Source: an uncultured Reyranella sp. (lineage in GTDB: Bacteria; Pseudomonadota; Alphaproteobacteria; Reyranellales; Reyranellaceae). From it: a stretch of DNA of 34,276 bases. Location of the stretch: assembly GCA_937919085.1 (NCBI GenBank), contig CALFRN010000302.1, positions 1-34,276 of the forward strand. Reading direction: 5' to 3'. Below the pieces are notes generated by a model. The model ran no database searches and had not been told where the DNA came from. It was given only the letters and a program-made list of their open reading frames with translations. How positions within the stretch are numbered: the stretch's first letter is position 1; each line of letters starts with the position of its first letter. Below are positions 26,902 to 34,276 of this stretch, one piece after another. The position numbers and the translations under genes were made by a program.

Positions 26902-27100
26902 CGACAGGGTCCGGATTTTCGATGGGGGTGTGCTGCGACTCCTCCGGATCCGCAGTGCGCTGCTGGCCCGCCGCCATGCCCCGTTCGAACCCGTAGCCGT
27001 TGCGCATTGCCACCTCCTCGACGCTGTTCCGGGCAATCCTGGCGGCGATGCAGGCGACGTGGTCCGCGATTTGCACATGGATCATTTTGAGATCGTCCAT
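26888..27100 (-). CDS. Small hypothetical protein
   Basis: A 70-residue minus-strand ORF with start ATG 27098-27100 and stop TAA 26888-26890 fills most of the gap before the liv operon. The product (MDDLKMIHVQIADHVACIAA, then RIARNSVEEVAMRNGYGFER, a Gln/Glu-rich middle and NPDPVVKRR) is mildly amphipathic and acidic-basic mixed. No domain is recognised, and the coding assignment rests on the absence of a better reading and on the protein-like composition. It overlaps the end of the plus-strand small membrane protein by 14 bp. Confidence 0.5.
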   Translation of the reverse strand: MDDLKMIHVQIADHVACIAARIARNSVEEVAMRNGYGFERGMAAGQQRTADPEESQHTPIENPDPVVKRR

Positions 27101-27140
27101 TTCAATCCGCCCCGGAAGGCCGGTACATTGGTGTGCAGGT

Positions 27141-27172
27141 CCCGTTGGAACCGCGGCCCGTTGAAACCGTGG
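27141..27172. repeat. Tandem 16-bp direct repeat upstream of the liv operon
   Basis: Two adjacent units, CCCGTTGGAACCGCGG and CCCGTTGAAACCGTGG, differ at two positions. They end 30 bp before the livH start codon. This could be a regulator-binding site or part of the leader; no known operator is recognised. Confidence 0.55.
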
Positions 27173-27202
27173 TAAGTCGCAGGACTGGGGGAAGGCGAGA
27201 GC

Positions 27203-28117
27203 ATGGCGTATTTTTCACAGCAGTTGATCAACGCCATCACGCTGGGCGCCATATATGGCCTGATCGCCATCGGCTACACCATGGTTTACGGCATCATCGG
27301 CATGATCAATTTCGCCCATGGCGAGGTCTTCATGATCGGTGCCTTCATCTCGCTCATCGGGTTCATGATCTGCAGCCTGCTCGGCATTGGCTCGGCACCG
27401 GTGGCGATCCTGCTCGTGCTGCTGACCGCCATGGCTTTTTCCGCCGTCTACGGCTGGGCGGTCGAGCGAGCGGCCTATCGTCCGTTGCGCGGTTCCTTTC
27501 GGCTGGCGCCGCTGATTTCGGCTATCGGCGTGTCGATTGCGCTGCAGAACTACGTGCAGCTCGTGCAGGGCGCCCGTCCCAAGCCTGGCCCCCAGATCGT
27601 GACCGGCGGCATCGACCTGTTCAGCATTGATGGCTTTGGCGTCCGCGTGAGTTGGCTGCAGATCATCATCGTGATCGTCACTGTCGTGCTGATGGCAGGA
27701 TTCACCTGGCTGATCGCCAGCACTTCGCTTGGCCGGCGTCAGCGCGCCTGCGAGCAGGACATGAAGATGGCGGCGTTGCTGGGCGTCAACGTCGATCGCA
27801 CGATCTCGCTGACGTTCGTGCTCGGCGCGGCACTGGCTGCTGTCGCCGGCATGCTGTTCCTGATGTACTACGGCGTCATCGACTTCTTCATCGGCTTTCT
27901 CGCCGGCATCAAGGCATTCACCGCCGCGGTTCTGGGCGGGATCGGCTCGTTGCCGGGGGCCATGCTGGGAGGTCTGCTGATCGGCCTGATCGAGGTGTTT
28001 TGGGCCGCCTACTTCTCGAGTGAATACAAGGACGTCGCGGTTTTCGCGATCCTCGTGCTGGTGCTGATCTTCCGCCCCTCCGGACTGCTCGGCAAACCGG
28101 AGATCGAGAAGGTCTAG
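27203..28117 (+). CDS. livH: Branched-chain amino acid ABC transporter permease LivH
   Basis: The 304-residue product is the LivH-type inner-membrane permease: QLINAITLGAIYGLIAIGYT at the N-terminus, MINFAHGEVFMIGAF, the ASTSLGRRQRACEQDMKMAA cytoplasmic loop that contacts the ATPases, and the C-terminal FRPSGLLGKPE. It has about eight hydrophobic segments. It forms the transport pore together with LivM. ATG 27203 has GGGGGAAGG upstream. It is the first gene of a six-gene operon. Specificity is for hydrophobic amino acids or a related small carboxylate and cannot be refined from the permease alone. Confidence 0.95.
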   Translation: MAYFSQQLINAITLGAIYGLIAIGYTMVYGIIGMINFAHGEVFMIGAFISLIGFMICSLLGIGSAPVAILLVLLTAMAFSAVYGWAVERAAYRPLRGSFRLAPLISAIGVSIALQNYVQLVQGARPKPGPQIVTGGIDLFSIDGFGVRVSWLQIIIVIVTVVLMAGFTWLIASTSLGRRQRACEQDMKMAALLGVNVDRTISLTFVLGAALAAVAGMLFLMYYGVIDFFIGFLAGIKAFTAAVLGGIGSLPGAMLGGLLIGLIEVFWAAYFSSEYKDVAVFAILVLVLIFRPSGLLGKPEIEKV

Positions 28118-28121
28118 GGCG

Positions 28122-29543
28122 ATGAAGCCGAATGTTCCCGCCATGCTGAAGGACGCGGGCCTTACCGCCTTCGTGGCCGCGGCTCTCGGCATTTTCATTG
28201 TCGGATTCCGCACGGTCGACGTGGGTTCACGCACCGGCCTGGAATTCGACTATCAGTTCGCCGACCTCGCCGTAGCCGTCGCGACCATCTTTCTCGGCCG
28301 CTTGGGATTGTCGCTGGCGGCAACCGGGCTGCGTTGGCCGGCGATCGGCCTCGGGGTTGTGATGATCGGGGCAGGCGCATCGCCGCTCAAAATGCCGTCG
28401 GGATTCCTGCACTGGTTCGTCGCCCTAGGCGGTGTGCTGCTGGTGGTCCGCGCGGTGTGGCCGTGGGCGAACGACGCGTTGAAGACCGCCTCCGGCACGC
28501 CCTCCGGGATATTGCTGCGACGGACCGGCGCGAAATGGTCGGGCGGGCTGCTGCTCGCGGCGGCGGTTGTGATGCCCTTCACGCCGTTCGGTGACCAGAA
28601 GACCATGGATCTCGGCGTGTTGATCCTGACCTACGTGATGTTGGGCTGGGGCCTCAACATCGTGGTCGGGCTCGCCGGCCTGCTCGATCTCGGCTACGTC
28701 GCCTTCTATGCTGTTGGTGCCTACGCCTACGCGCTGCTGAGCACGCAGCATGGATTGGGATTCTGGGTCGTGTTGCCGCTGGCCGGCATGATGGCGGCTC
28801 TGTTCGGAATTTTGCTCGGCTTTCCGGTGCTGAGGTTGCGGGGCGACTATCTCGCCATCGTGACCCTTGGCTTCGGCGAGATCATCCGGCTGGTCATCCT
28901 CAACTGGTTCGACCTCACCAACGGCCCGGCCGGCATCGGTTCGATCCCGGGGCCCACGCTTTTCGGGGCAGTTTTCTCGGAGACTGCACCGCCAGGCAAA
29001 CAGACCGTGTCGGAAATGCTGGGCATTCCGTTCGATGGCATCCATCGCCTGATATTCCTCTATTACATCATTCTTGTTCTCGCGCTGATTACCAACCTGT
29101 TCACCCAGCGCATGCGGCGCCTGCCGGTTGGGCGCGCCTGGGAAGCGTTGCGCGAGGATGAAACCGCGTGTCGGGCGCTTGGCATCAATCCGACCAACAC
29201 CAAGCTCACGGCCTTTGCCGTCGGCGCCATGTTTGCCGGTTTTGCCGGCTCGTTCTTCGCCGCCAAGCAGCGCTTCATCAGTCCGGAGAGCTTCGCCTTC
29301 ATCGAGTCGGCGATCATTCTGGCCATCGTCGTGCTGGGAGGCATGGGGAGCCAGATCGGTGTCGTGCTGGCGGCGATCCTGCTGATCGGCCTGCCGGAAT
29401 GGTTCCGGGACCTCGGCAACTACCGCATGCTGGCTTTCGGGTTGGCCATGGTGCTGATCATGGTGTTCCGCCCTCGCGGTCTCGTCGCCCATCGCGAGCC
29501 GTCGCTGCGGCTGTACCCGCTCAGACCGGGAGGCAGCGGATGA
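28122..29543 (+). CDS. livM: Branched-chain amino acid ABC transporter permease LivM
   Basis: The 473-residue permease carries the LivM core: YVMLGWGLNIVVGLAGLLDL, GYVAFYAVGAYAYALL, VLRLRGDYLAIVTLGFGEII, LREDETACRALGINPTNTKL and GGMGSQIGVVLAAILLIGLP, ending with FRPRGLVAHREPS. It is longer than minimal LivM proteins because of an N-terminal extension of about 160 residues with extra hydrophobic helices, as in alphaproteobacterial liv systems. It starts 4 bp after livH, and its stop overlaps the livG start as ATGA. It pairs with LivH in the membrane. Confidence 0.95.
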   Translation: MKPNVPAMLKDAGLTAFVAAALGIFIVGFRTVDVGSRTGLEFDYQFADLAVAVATIFLGRLGLSLAATGLRWPAIGLGVVMIGAGASPLKMPSGFLHWFVALGGVLLVVRAVWPWANDALKTASGTPSGILLRRTGAKWSGGLLLAAAVVMPFTPFGDQKTMDLGVLILTYVMLGWGLNIVVGLAGLLDLGYVAFYAVGAYAYALLSTQHGLGFWVVLPLAGMMAALFGILLGFPVLRLRGDYLAIVTLGFGEIIRLVILNWFDLTNGPAGIGSIPGPTLFGAVFSETAPPGKQTVSEMLGIPFDGIHRLIFLYYIILVLALITNLFTQRMRRLPVGRAWEALREDETACRALGINPTNTKLTAFAVGAMFAGFAGSFFAAKQRFISPESFAFIESAIILAIVVLGGMGSQIGVVLAAILLIGLPEWFRDLGNYRMLAFGLAMVLIMVFRPRGLVAHREPSLRLYPLRPGGSG

Positions 29544-30361
29544 GCATTCCGCAGAGCCACCCGCTCATCGATGTCGAGCACCTCACCATGCGCTTCGGTG
29601 GACTTGTGGCGGTCGACAACGTCTCGTTCTCCGCCCGGCCACGGGAGATTACCGCCATCATCGGCCCCAACGGGGCTGGCAAGACGACGGTATTCAACTG
29701 CATCACCGGCTTCTACAAGCCCACCGTCGGGCGCCTGACCTTGCGCGGCGGCGATCGCGACTATCTGCTGGAGCAGATGCTGGGGCACGAGATCGGTCAA
29801 CGGGCCAAGGTCGCTCGCACCTTCCAGAATATTCGCCTGTTTCCAGGCATGACGGTGCTCGAGAACCTGATGGTGGCGCAGCACAACAAGCTGATGAAGG
29901 CATCGGGCTGGAGCGTGTTCGGGCTGCTGGGACTCCGCGGCTTCCGCAAGGCCGAGGCCGCAGGTGTGGAACTGGCTCGCGCGTGGCTGGAGCGCATCGC
30001 GCTGCTCGAAGACGCCGACCGCGCGGCTGGTGAATTGCCTTACGGGGCGCAGCGGCGGCTGGAGATCGCCCGGGCCATGTGCACTGAGCCCCGGCTGCTC
30101 TGTCTCGATGAACCTGCCGCCGGACTCAATCCCCGCGAGTCGGCGGAACTCAACCAGCTCCTGGTCTCGATCCGCGATCGCGATGGCGTGGGCGTGCTCC
30201 TGATCGAGCACGACATGAGCGTGGTCATGAATATTTCCGATCGCATCGTCGTGCTCGACTATGGCCGCAAGATCGCCGAGGGCGCGCCGGCAGAAATCCA
30301 GAGTGATCCCGCGGTGATCCGCGCCTATCTCGGTACCGACGAGGACGGGCGTGATGGTTGA
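29540..30361 (+). CDS. livG: Branched-chain amino acid ABC transporter ATP-binding protein LivG
   Basis: The 273-residue ATPase has Walker A GPNGAGKT (about 42-49), a Q loop near ARTFQNIRLFPGMTVLEN, the LivG-type signature PYGAQRRLEIARAM, Walker B LLCLDEPAAGLNP and the switch His in LLIEHDMSVVM. The C-terminal AYLG tail is typical of LivG. I start it at ATG 29540 overlapping the livM stop. The open frame runs further upstream to 29168, but that is within livM. It energises transport together with LivF. Confidence 0.96.
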   Translation: MSIPQSHPLIDVEHLTMRFGGLVAVDNVSFSARPREITAIIGPNGAGKTTVFNCITGFYKPTVGRLTLRGGDRDYLLEQMLGHEIGQRAKVARTFQNIRLFPGMTVLENLMVAQHNKLMKASGWSVFGLLGLRGFRKAEAAGVELARAWLERIALLEDADRAAGELPYGAQRRLEIARAMCTEPRLLCLDEPAAGLNPRESAELNQLLVSIRDRDGVGVLLIEHDMSVVMNISDRIVVLDYGRKIAEGAPAEIQSDPAVIRAYLGTDEDGRDG

Positions 30362-31082
30362 GGCCCCGATCCTTGCCGTGAAGGAAGTGGCAACCTTCTA
30401 TGGCGCCATACAGGCACTCCACGGTGTCGATCTCGATGTCGCAAAGGGCGAGATCGTCGCCTTGATCGGTGCCAACGGGGCGGGGAAATCCACGCTGTTA
30501 ATGACGATCTGCGGCAACCCGCACGCCCGCTCGGGAAAGATCACGATGGCTGGCGAGGACATCACGGCTTTGCCTACTCATGAAATCGTGCGGCGTGGCA
30601 TTGCCCAGGTTCCCGAGGGGCGGCGCATCTTTCCGCGCATGAGCGTCTTCGAGAACCTCCAGATGGGCGCCACGCTCGCGGCCCCGGCACACTTTGCGCA
30701 AGACCTCGATCGTGTATTCGAGATGTTCCCGCGGCTGGCGGAGCGGCGGGACCAGCGCGGCGGTACGCTGTCAGGCGGCGAACAGCAGATGCTGGCAATC
30801 GGGCGGGCGCTGATGAGCCGGCCGCGGCTGCTCCTACTGGACGAGCCGTCGCTCGGTCTGGCGCCGCTGATCGTGCGTCAGATATTCGGCGCGATCGGCC
30901 GTATCGCGCGTGAAGAAGGGGTGACGATCTTCCTGGTCGAGCAGAACGCCTACCATGCACTCGGCCTTGCCGATCGCGGCTATGTGCTGGCCAATGGCCG
31001 GGTTCGCCTGAGCGGGACCGGCAAGGAATTGCTGGCCAACGCCGAAGTCCGGGCCGCCTACCTCGAGGGCGGTCACGCATGA
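30354..31082 (+). CDS. livF: Branched-chain amino acid ABC transporter ATP-binding protein LivF
   Basis: The 242-residue ATPase has Walker A GANGAGKST (about 39-47), ITALPTHEIVRRGIAQVPEG, the ABC signature LSGGEQQMLAIGRALMSRP, Walker B LLLLDEPSLGLAP and the switch region IFLVEQNAYHAL. These are LivF hallmarks. ATG 30354 overlaps the livG end; a GTG three bases earlier is also possible. The stop overlaps the next start as ATGA. The whole run livH-M-G-F is translationally linked. Confidence 0.96.
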   Translation: MVEAPILAVKEVATFYGAIQALHGVDLDVAKGEIVALIGANGAGKSTLLMTICGNPHARSGKITMAGEDITALPTHEIVRRGIAQVPEGRRIFPRMSVFENLQMGATLAAPAHFAQDLDRVFEMFPRLAERRDQRGGTLSGGEQQMLAIGRALMSRPRLLLLDEPSLGLAPLIVRQIFGAIGRIAREEGVTIFLVEQNAYHALGLADRGYVLANGRVRLSGTGKELLANAEVRAAYLEGGHA

Positions 31083-31441
31083 GCCCTTTCGATACCTTCA
31101 TGTTCGACTGGTTCGGCGATACGCTTTTCAATGTGCTCTTGCTGAACTTCGTCGTGATTGGCCCGGCCTCGTTTGCGGCCGGACAGGCAGTCGCCGCAAC
31201 CTGGCGTCACTGGGGGCAGGTAGTTTTCTACACGGCGCTTCTGTCGGCAACTCTGCGGTTTCTGGATTATGCCCTGGCCGGTGGAGAACTGTGGTCGGTT
31301 GCCGGCTTCCTGCTTGGCTGGATGATACAACTTGCGATTGGGGGGCTGGCCTACCGGATGACGGAGACTAGCCAGATGGTTCGTCAGTATCCGTGGCTCT
31401 ATCGGCGCAAGGGCTTGCTGGGCTGGGAGGAGCGGCACTAA
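31079..31441 (+). CDS. Small membrane protein of the liv operon (DUF6867-like)
   Basis: The 120-residue product has three hydrophobic segments (LFNVLLLNFVVIGPASFAAG, GQVVFYTALLSATLRFLDYA and WSVAGFLLGWMIQLAIGGLA) and a charged C-terminus (QYPWLYRRKGLLGWEERH). I recall that proteins of this type, called DUF6867, are encoded next to liv ABC transporters in alphaproteobacteria, but I cannot verify the family name here. It starts at ATG 31079, overlapping the livF stop, and lies between the ATPases and the binding protein. A role in assembly or regulation of the transporter is a guess. Confidence 0.8.
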   Translation: MSPFDTFMFDWFGDTLFNVLLLNFVVIGPASFAAGQAVAATWRHWGQVVFYTALLSATLRFLDYALAGGELWSVAGFLLGWMIQLAIGGLAYRMTETSQMVRQYPWLYRRKGLLGWEERH

Positions 31442-31454
31442 TCTACTGGCATTG

Positions 31455-31470
31455 CTCCACATCCGTGGAG
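31455..31470 (+). other. Intercistronic hairpin before the binding-protein gene
   Basis: CTCCAC and GTGGAG form a 6-bp stem with the loop ATCC in the 53-bp gap before the substrate-binding protein gene. No T-run follows, so it is not a terminator. Such hairpins often adjust the relative amount of binding-protein mRNA; this is inference. Confidence 0.4.
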
Positions 31471-31494
31471 GGGGCCCAGAACAGGGAGACTCAC

Positions 31495-32607
31495 ATGAGG
31501 AATATCTACGGCGTGCTGGCTGTTTCGGCGATTGCGCTGATGGCGTCGCCGGCGTTCGCACAGACCAAGATCGGTTCGGCCGGCCCGATGACCGGCCAGT
31601 ACGCGGCTTTCGGCGAACAGCTGAAGCGTGGCGCCGAAATGGCGGTCGCGGAAATCAATGCCACGGGTGGCGTGAACGGCAGCAAGGTCGAACTCATTAT
31701 CGGCGACGATGCCTGCGATCCCAAGCAGGCGACAGCTGTCGCCAACAAGATGGTGTCGGACAAGGTCGTATTCGTGGCCGGCCATTTCTGTTCCGGCTCG
31801 TCGATCCCGGCGTCGGACATCTACAAGGAAGGCAAGATCCTGCAGATCACGCCAGCCTCGACGAATCCCAAGCTGACCGATGACGCCGCCGCCAAGGGCA
31901 ATGCCACGGTGTTCCGCACCTGCGGCCGCGACGATGTGCAGGGCCTCACCGTCGGCAACTACATCCTGAAGAACAAGAAGAATGCCAAGGTCGCGATCCT
32001 CCACGACAAGTCGGCCTACGGCAAAGGCGTCGCCGACGAGACCAAGAAGGCCCTGAACAAGGGCGGCCTGCGCGAAGTGATGTACGAGGCCTACAACGAC
32101 ACCGACAAGGACTTCACGGCGATCATCAACAAGATGAAGCAGGCCAAGGTCGATATCATCGTCCTCGGCGGCTACCACACTGCGGGTGCGCTGATCATCA
32201 AGCAGTCGCGCGAGCAGGGGCTGGCGGCCCAGATGATGGGCTTCGACGCGCTCGAGACTGCTGAGTTCGCACAGCTCGGCGGTGCGGCCACCGACGGCGT
32301 GCTGATGTCGTTCCCGCCCAAAGCCGAGGACGACCCGAAGAATGCGGCGCTGGTGAAGAAATTCCGCGATGCCAAGTACAATCCGGAAGGCTACACGCTG
32401 TTCAGCTATGCCGCGGTGAAGGCGTGGGCTGATGCGGCCAAGAAGGCGAAGTCGACCGATGCTGCCGCAGTGGCGGCCGCTTTGCGGTCGGGCAAGTATG
32501 ACTCCGCCGTGGGCGTTCTCGAGTTCGACAAGAAGGGCGACGTCAAGGATGCCGTCTACGATATCTACGTCTGGAAGGATGGGAAGTCGTCGCCGATGAA
32601 GAAGTAG
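31495..32607 (+). CDS. Branched-chain amino acid ABC transporter substrate-binding protein
   Basis: The 370-residue product has a Sec signal peptide (MRNIYGVLAVSAIALMASPA, cleavage after AFA) and a Leu/Ile/Val-binding-protein fold: KIGSAGPMTGQYAAFGEQLK, GAEMAVAEINATGGVNG, VELIIGDDACDPKQATAVAN, FVAGHFCSGSSIPASDIYKE and the hinge segment VAILHDKSAYGKGVADETKK. It captures the ligand in the periplasm and delivers it to LivHM. I start it at ATG 31495 behind AGGGAG; the longer frame from 31393 lies in the preceding gene. It is the last gene of the operon, before a strong terminator. Confidence 0.96.
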   Translation: MRNIYGVLAVSAIALMASPAFAQTKIGSAGPMTGQYAAFGEQLKRGAEMAVAEINATGGVNGSKVELIIGDDACDPKQATAVANKMVSDKVVFVAGHFCSGSSIPASDIYKEGKILQITPASTNPKLTDDAAAKGNATVFRTCGRDDVQGLTVGNYILKNKKNAKVAILHDKSAYGKGVADETKKALNKGGLREVMYEAYNDTDKDFTAIINKMKQAKVDIIVLGGYHTAGALIIKQSREQGLAAQMMGFDALETAEFAQLGGAATDGVLMSFPPKAEDDPKNAALVKKFRDAKYNPEGYTLFSYAAVKAWADAAKKAKSTDAAAVAAALRSGKYDSAVGVLEFDKKGDVKDAVYDIYVWKDGKSSPMKK

Positions 32608-32629
32608 GCCCCGGGGCCTTCACGGGAAG

Positions 32630-32654
32630 GGCCTGGCGAAAGCCGGGCCTTTTT
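32630..32654 (+). terminator. Rho-independent terminator of the liv operon
   Basis: GGCCTGGC and GCCGGGCC make an 8-bp stem (one G-T pair) closed by a GAAA loop and followed by TTTTT, 22 bp after the binding-protein stop. Confidence 0.9.
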
Positions 32655-32767
32655 CTGTGGGATTCGGCGCCTTGTGCCGGCTTCCCCATGATTTTGGGGG
32701 ACAGTGACATCGGGACCCCGGATATGGTATCGGGGGACTCAACAGCTAGAGGGGATCGATCGTCGGG

Positions 32768-33208
32768 ATGGCGGGGGCCAGTATCGCGGTCGCGTCGGAT
32801 CATGCCGGCTTCGACCTGAAGGAATTGCTCAAGCGCGACTTGCAGGACGCAGGTCACGACGTGCTTGATCTCGGCACCAATTCGACGGCTTCCGTTGACT
32901 ACCCCGATTTTGGCAAGGCAATGGCCGATGCGATTGCGAGCGGCCGGGCTGGCCGTGGCGTGCTGGTGTGCGGCACGGGAATCGGCATTTCGATTGCCGC
33001 CAACCGCAACCCCAGGGTGCGGGCCGCGGTCATCCATGACGTGACCTCGGCCAGGTTGTCACGGGAACACAACGACGCCAACGTGATCGCCTTCGGCCAG
33101 AGGCTGATCGGGACTGAAGTCGCTCGTGAGGCATTGAAGATCTTCCTCGCGACGACATTCGAAGGCGGCCGGCATGCCGCCCGCGTTGCCAAACTTTCCA
33201 AGGACTGA
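32768..33208 (+). CDS. rpiB: Ribose-5-phosphate isomerase B
   Basis: The 146-residue product has the RpiB/LacAB signatures: [14 protein letters not shown] at the N-terminus with Asp11 and His12, DYPDFG, catalytic Cys68 in [16 protein letters not shown], and [15 protein letters not shown]. It interconverts ribose-5-phosphate and ribulose-5-phosphate in the pentose phosphate pathway. ATG 32768 follows a 160-bp region that contains the liv terminator and must hold its own promoter. The glyA start is 5 bp after its stop, an arrangement common in alphaproteobacteria. Confidence 0.95.
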   Translation: MAGASIAVASDHAGFDLKELLKRDLQDAGHDVLDLGTNSTASVDYPDFGKAMADAIASGRAGRGVLVCGTGIGISIAANRNPRVRAAVIHDVTSARLSREHNDANVIAFGQRLIGTEVAREALKIFLATTFEGGRHAARVAKLSKD

Positions 33209-33213
33209 ACGAC

Positions 33214-34276
33214 ATGAGCCAAGCCGCTGCCCAGATGTCCGAGTCGCCGCTGCCGATGTTTACCAAGGGCCTCGCCGAGGCCGATCCGGCAGTCTATGCC
33301 ACGGTGAAGGGCGAGCTCGAACGCCAGCGCGAGCAGATCGAATTGATCGCCTCGGAGAACATCGTCTCTCGCGCGGTGCTCGAAGCAGCGGGCTCCGTTC
33401 TCACCAACAAGTACGCCGAGGGTTACCCCGGCCGTCGTTACTACGGTGGCTGCGAGGAAGTCGACAAGGCCGAGCAACTCGCAATCGAACGGGCGTGCCG
33501 GCTCTTCAACTGCTCATTCGCCAATGTCCAGCCGCACTCCGGCGCACAGGCCAACCAGGCCGTATTCATGGCGTTGCTCAAACCCGGAGACACCTTTCTC
33601 GGTATGGCACTGGACCAGGGCGGCCATCTCACCCACGGCTCGCCGGCCAACCAGTCGGGAAAATGGTTCAAGGTCGTGTCGTACGGCGTCAAGCCTGACA
33701 GTCATCTGATTGACTACGAGCAGATGGAGGAAGTGGCGCGCCGGGACAAGCCCAAGCTGATCGTGGCGGGCGCCTCGGCCTACTCGCGACACATCGACTG
33801 GGCGCGCTTTCGTAAGGTGGCGGACGAAATCGGCGCGTTCTTCATGGTCGACATGGCTCACTACGCCGGCCTCGTTGCCGCCGGCGTCTATCCTAGCCCA
33901 CTGCCGCATGCCCATGTCGTGACGACGACGACGCACAAGACGTTGCGCGGCCCGCGCGGCGGTATGGTGCTGTCGAACGATCCCGAAATCGGCAAGAAGA
34001 TCAATTCCGCGGTGTTCCCCGGCCTGCAGGGCGGGCCGCTGATGCACATCATCGCCGGCAAGGCGGTGGCACTCGGCGAGGCGCTGCGGCCCGACTTCAA
34101 GATCTACGCCCAGAACGTCATCGACAATGCGCGCGCGCTCGCTGCGGCACTGACCGAACGCGGGCTGGCCATCGTCTCGGGCGGTACCGACAGCCACGTC
34201 ATGCTGGTCGACCTCCGGCCCAAGAAGGCGACCGGCGTATCGGCCGAGCAAGTCCTCGTCCGCGCCGGCATCACGG
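33214..34276 (+). CDS. glyA: Serine hydroxymethyltransferase (3' end outside window)
   Basis: The frame is open from ATG 33214 to the right edge (354 codons). It encodes the SHMT landmarks: [49 protein letters not shown], the active-site region [17 protein letters not shown] with PLP-binding Lys242, and [20 protein letters not shown]. The enzyme converts serine and tetrahydrofolate to glycine and methylene-tetrahydrofolate. HGSPAN-QSG is a slight variant of the usual HGSPVN-SG. It follows rpiB by 5 bp with no terminator between, so they are cotranscribed. About 80 codons of a typical SHMT are missing beyond the window. Confidence 0.97.
   Translation, partial: MSQAAAQMSESPLPMFTKGLAEADPAVYATVKGELERQREQIELIASENIVSRAVLEAAGSVLTNKYAEGYPGRRYYGGCEEVDKAEQLAIERACRLFNCSFANVQPHSGAQANQAVFMALLKPGDTFLGMALDQGGHLTHGSPANQSGKWFKVVSYGVKPDSHLIDYEQMEEVARRDKPKLIVAGASAYSRHIDWARFRKVADEIGAFFMVDMAHYAGLVAAGVYPSPLPHAHVVTTTTHKTLRGPRGGMVLSNDPEIGKKINSAVFPGLQGGPLMHIIAGKAVALGEALRPDFKIYAQNVIDNARALAAALTERGLAIVSGGTDSHVMLVDLRPKKATGVSAEQVLVRAGIT

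Noticed and set aside
28425-29492. 355-codon minus-strand ORF opposite livM
   Set aside because: It is hydrophilic Glu/Gln/His-rich shadow of a hydrophobic membrane-protein gene, a common artefact.
32684-32702. CCCC/GGGG hairpin upstream of rpiB as a second terminator or riboswitch
   Set aside because: The stem is four base pairs with an eight-base loop and no T-run; too weak to assign.

Overview
The window is about 34 kb of GC-rich, gene-dense DNA, probably the chromosome of an alphaproteobacterium. I infer this from the strong G/C third-position bias, the Mg-type (cysteine-free) HemB, the rpiB-glyA gene order, the liv-type amino-acid transporter and the CaiB/GST/acyl-CoA-dehydrogenase-rich content. 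The genus cannot be fixed from sequence alone (Reyranella or Bradyrhizobium-like relatives are guesses). No rRNA, tRNA, insertion sequence, CRISPR array or prophage is visible.

Layout. 1-3031: 3' part of a multi-PAS hybrid histidine kinase. 3041-8605 (minus): penicillin-acylase-family hydrolase, CaiB-type CoA-transferase, secreted dienelactone-hydrolase-like enzyme and an EamA exporter; a duplicated tail of the exporter gene flanks the hydrolase gene. 8636-11370: YheT-like hydrolase, a tiny membrane protein, and the translationally coupled hemB-Nudix pair. 11467-19627 (plus): a ten-gene colinear run that opens with three valine-catabolism enzymes (isobutyryl-CoA dehydrogenase, 3-hydroxyisobutyryl-CoA hydrolase, 3-hydroxyisobutyrate dehydrogenase), followed by two GSTs, MaoC hydratase, SDR, a small monooxygenase-fold protein, a CorA transporter and a third GST. 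19613-21600 (minus): glutaryl-CoA dehydrogenase and a TSUP permease. 21739-22179: a membrane-protein gene interrupted by an in-frame TGA.

22231-25648 (minus) is the most interesting region. It is a tight four-gene operon: a thioredoxin-reductase-like flavoprotein, a UGSC-family selenoprotein and two homologous proteins that share four aligned cysteines. The selenoprotein gene looks like a truncated 93-codon ORF, but it ends at a TGA followed in frame by Gly-Ser-Cys and 74 further conserved-looking codons. A textbook-like bacterial SECIS hairpin lies directly after the TGA. The operon is divergent from a PadR-family regulator, and a perfect 8-bp inverted repeat sits in the shared promoter region. 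I infer a PadR-controlled, selenium-dependent redox system whose substrate is unknown.

26053-26901: the membrane-protein partners of PadR, the first one broken. 27203-32607: a complete liv-type ABC transporter operon (LivH, LivM, LivG, LivF, a small membrane protein, periplasmic binding protein) closed by a clear terminator. 32768-end: rpiB and the 5' part of glyA, a housekeeping pair.
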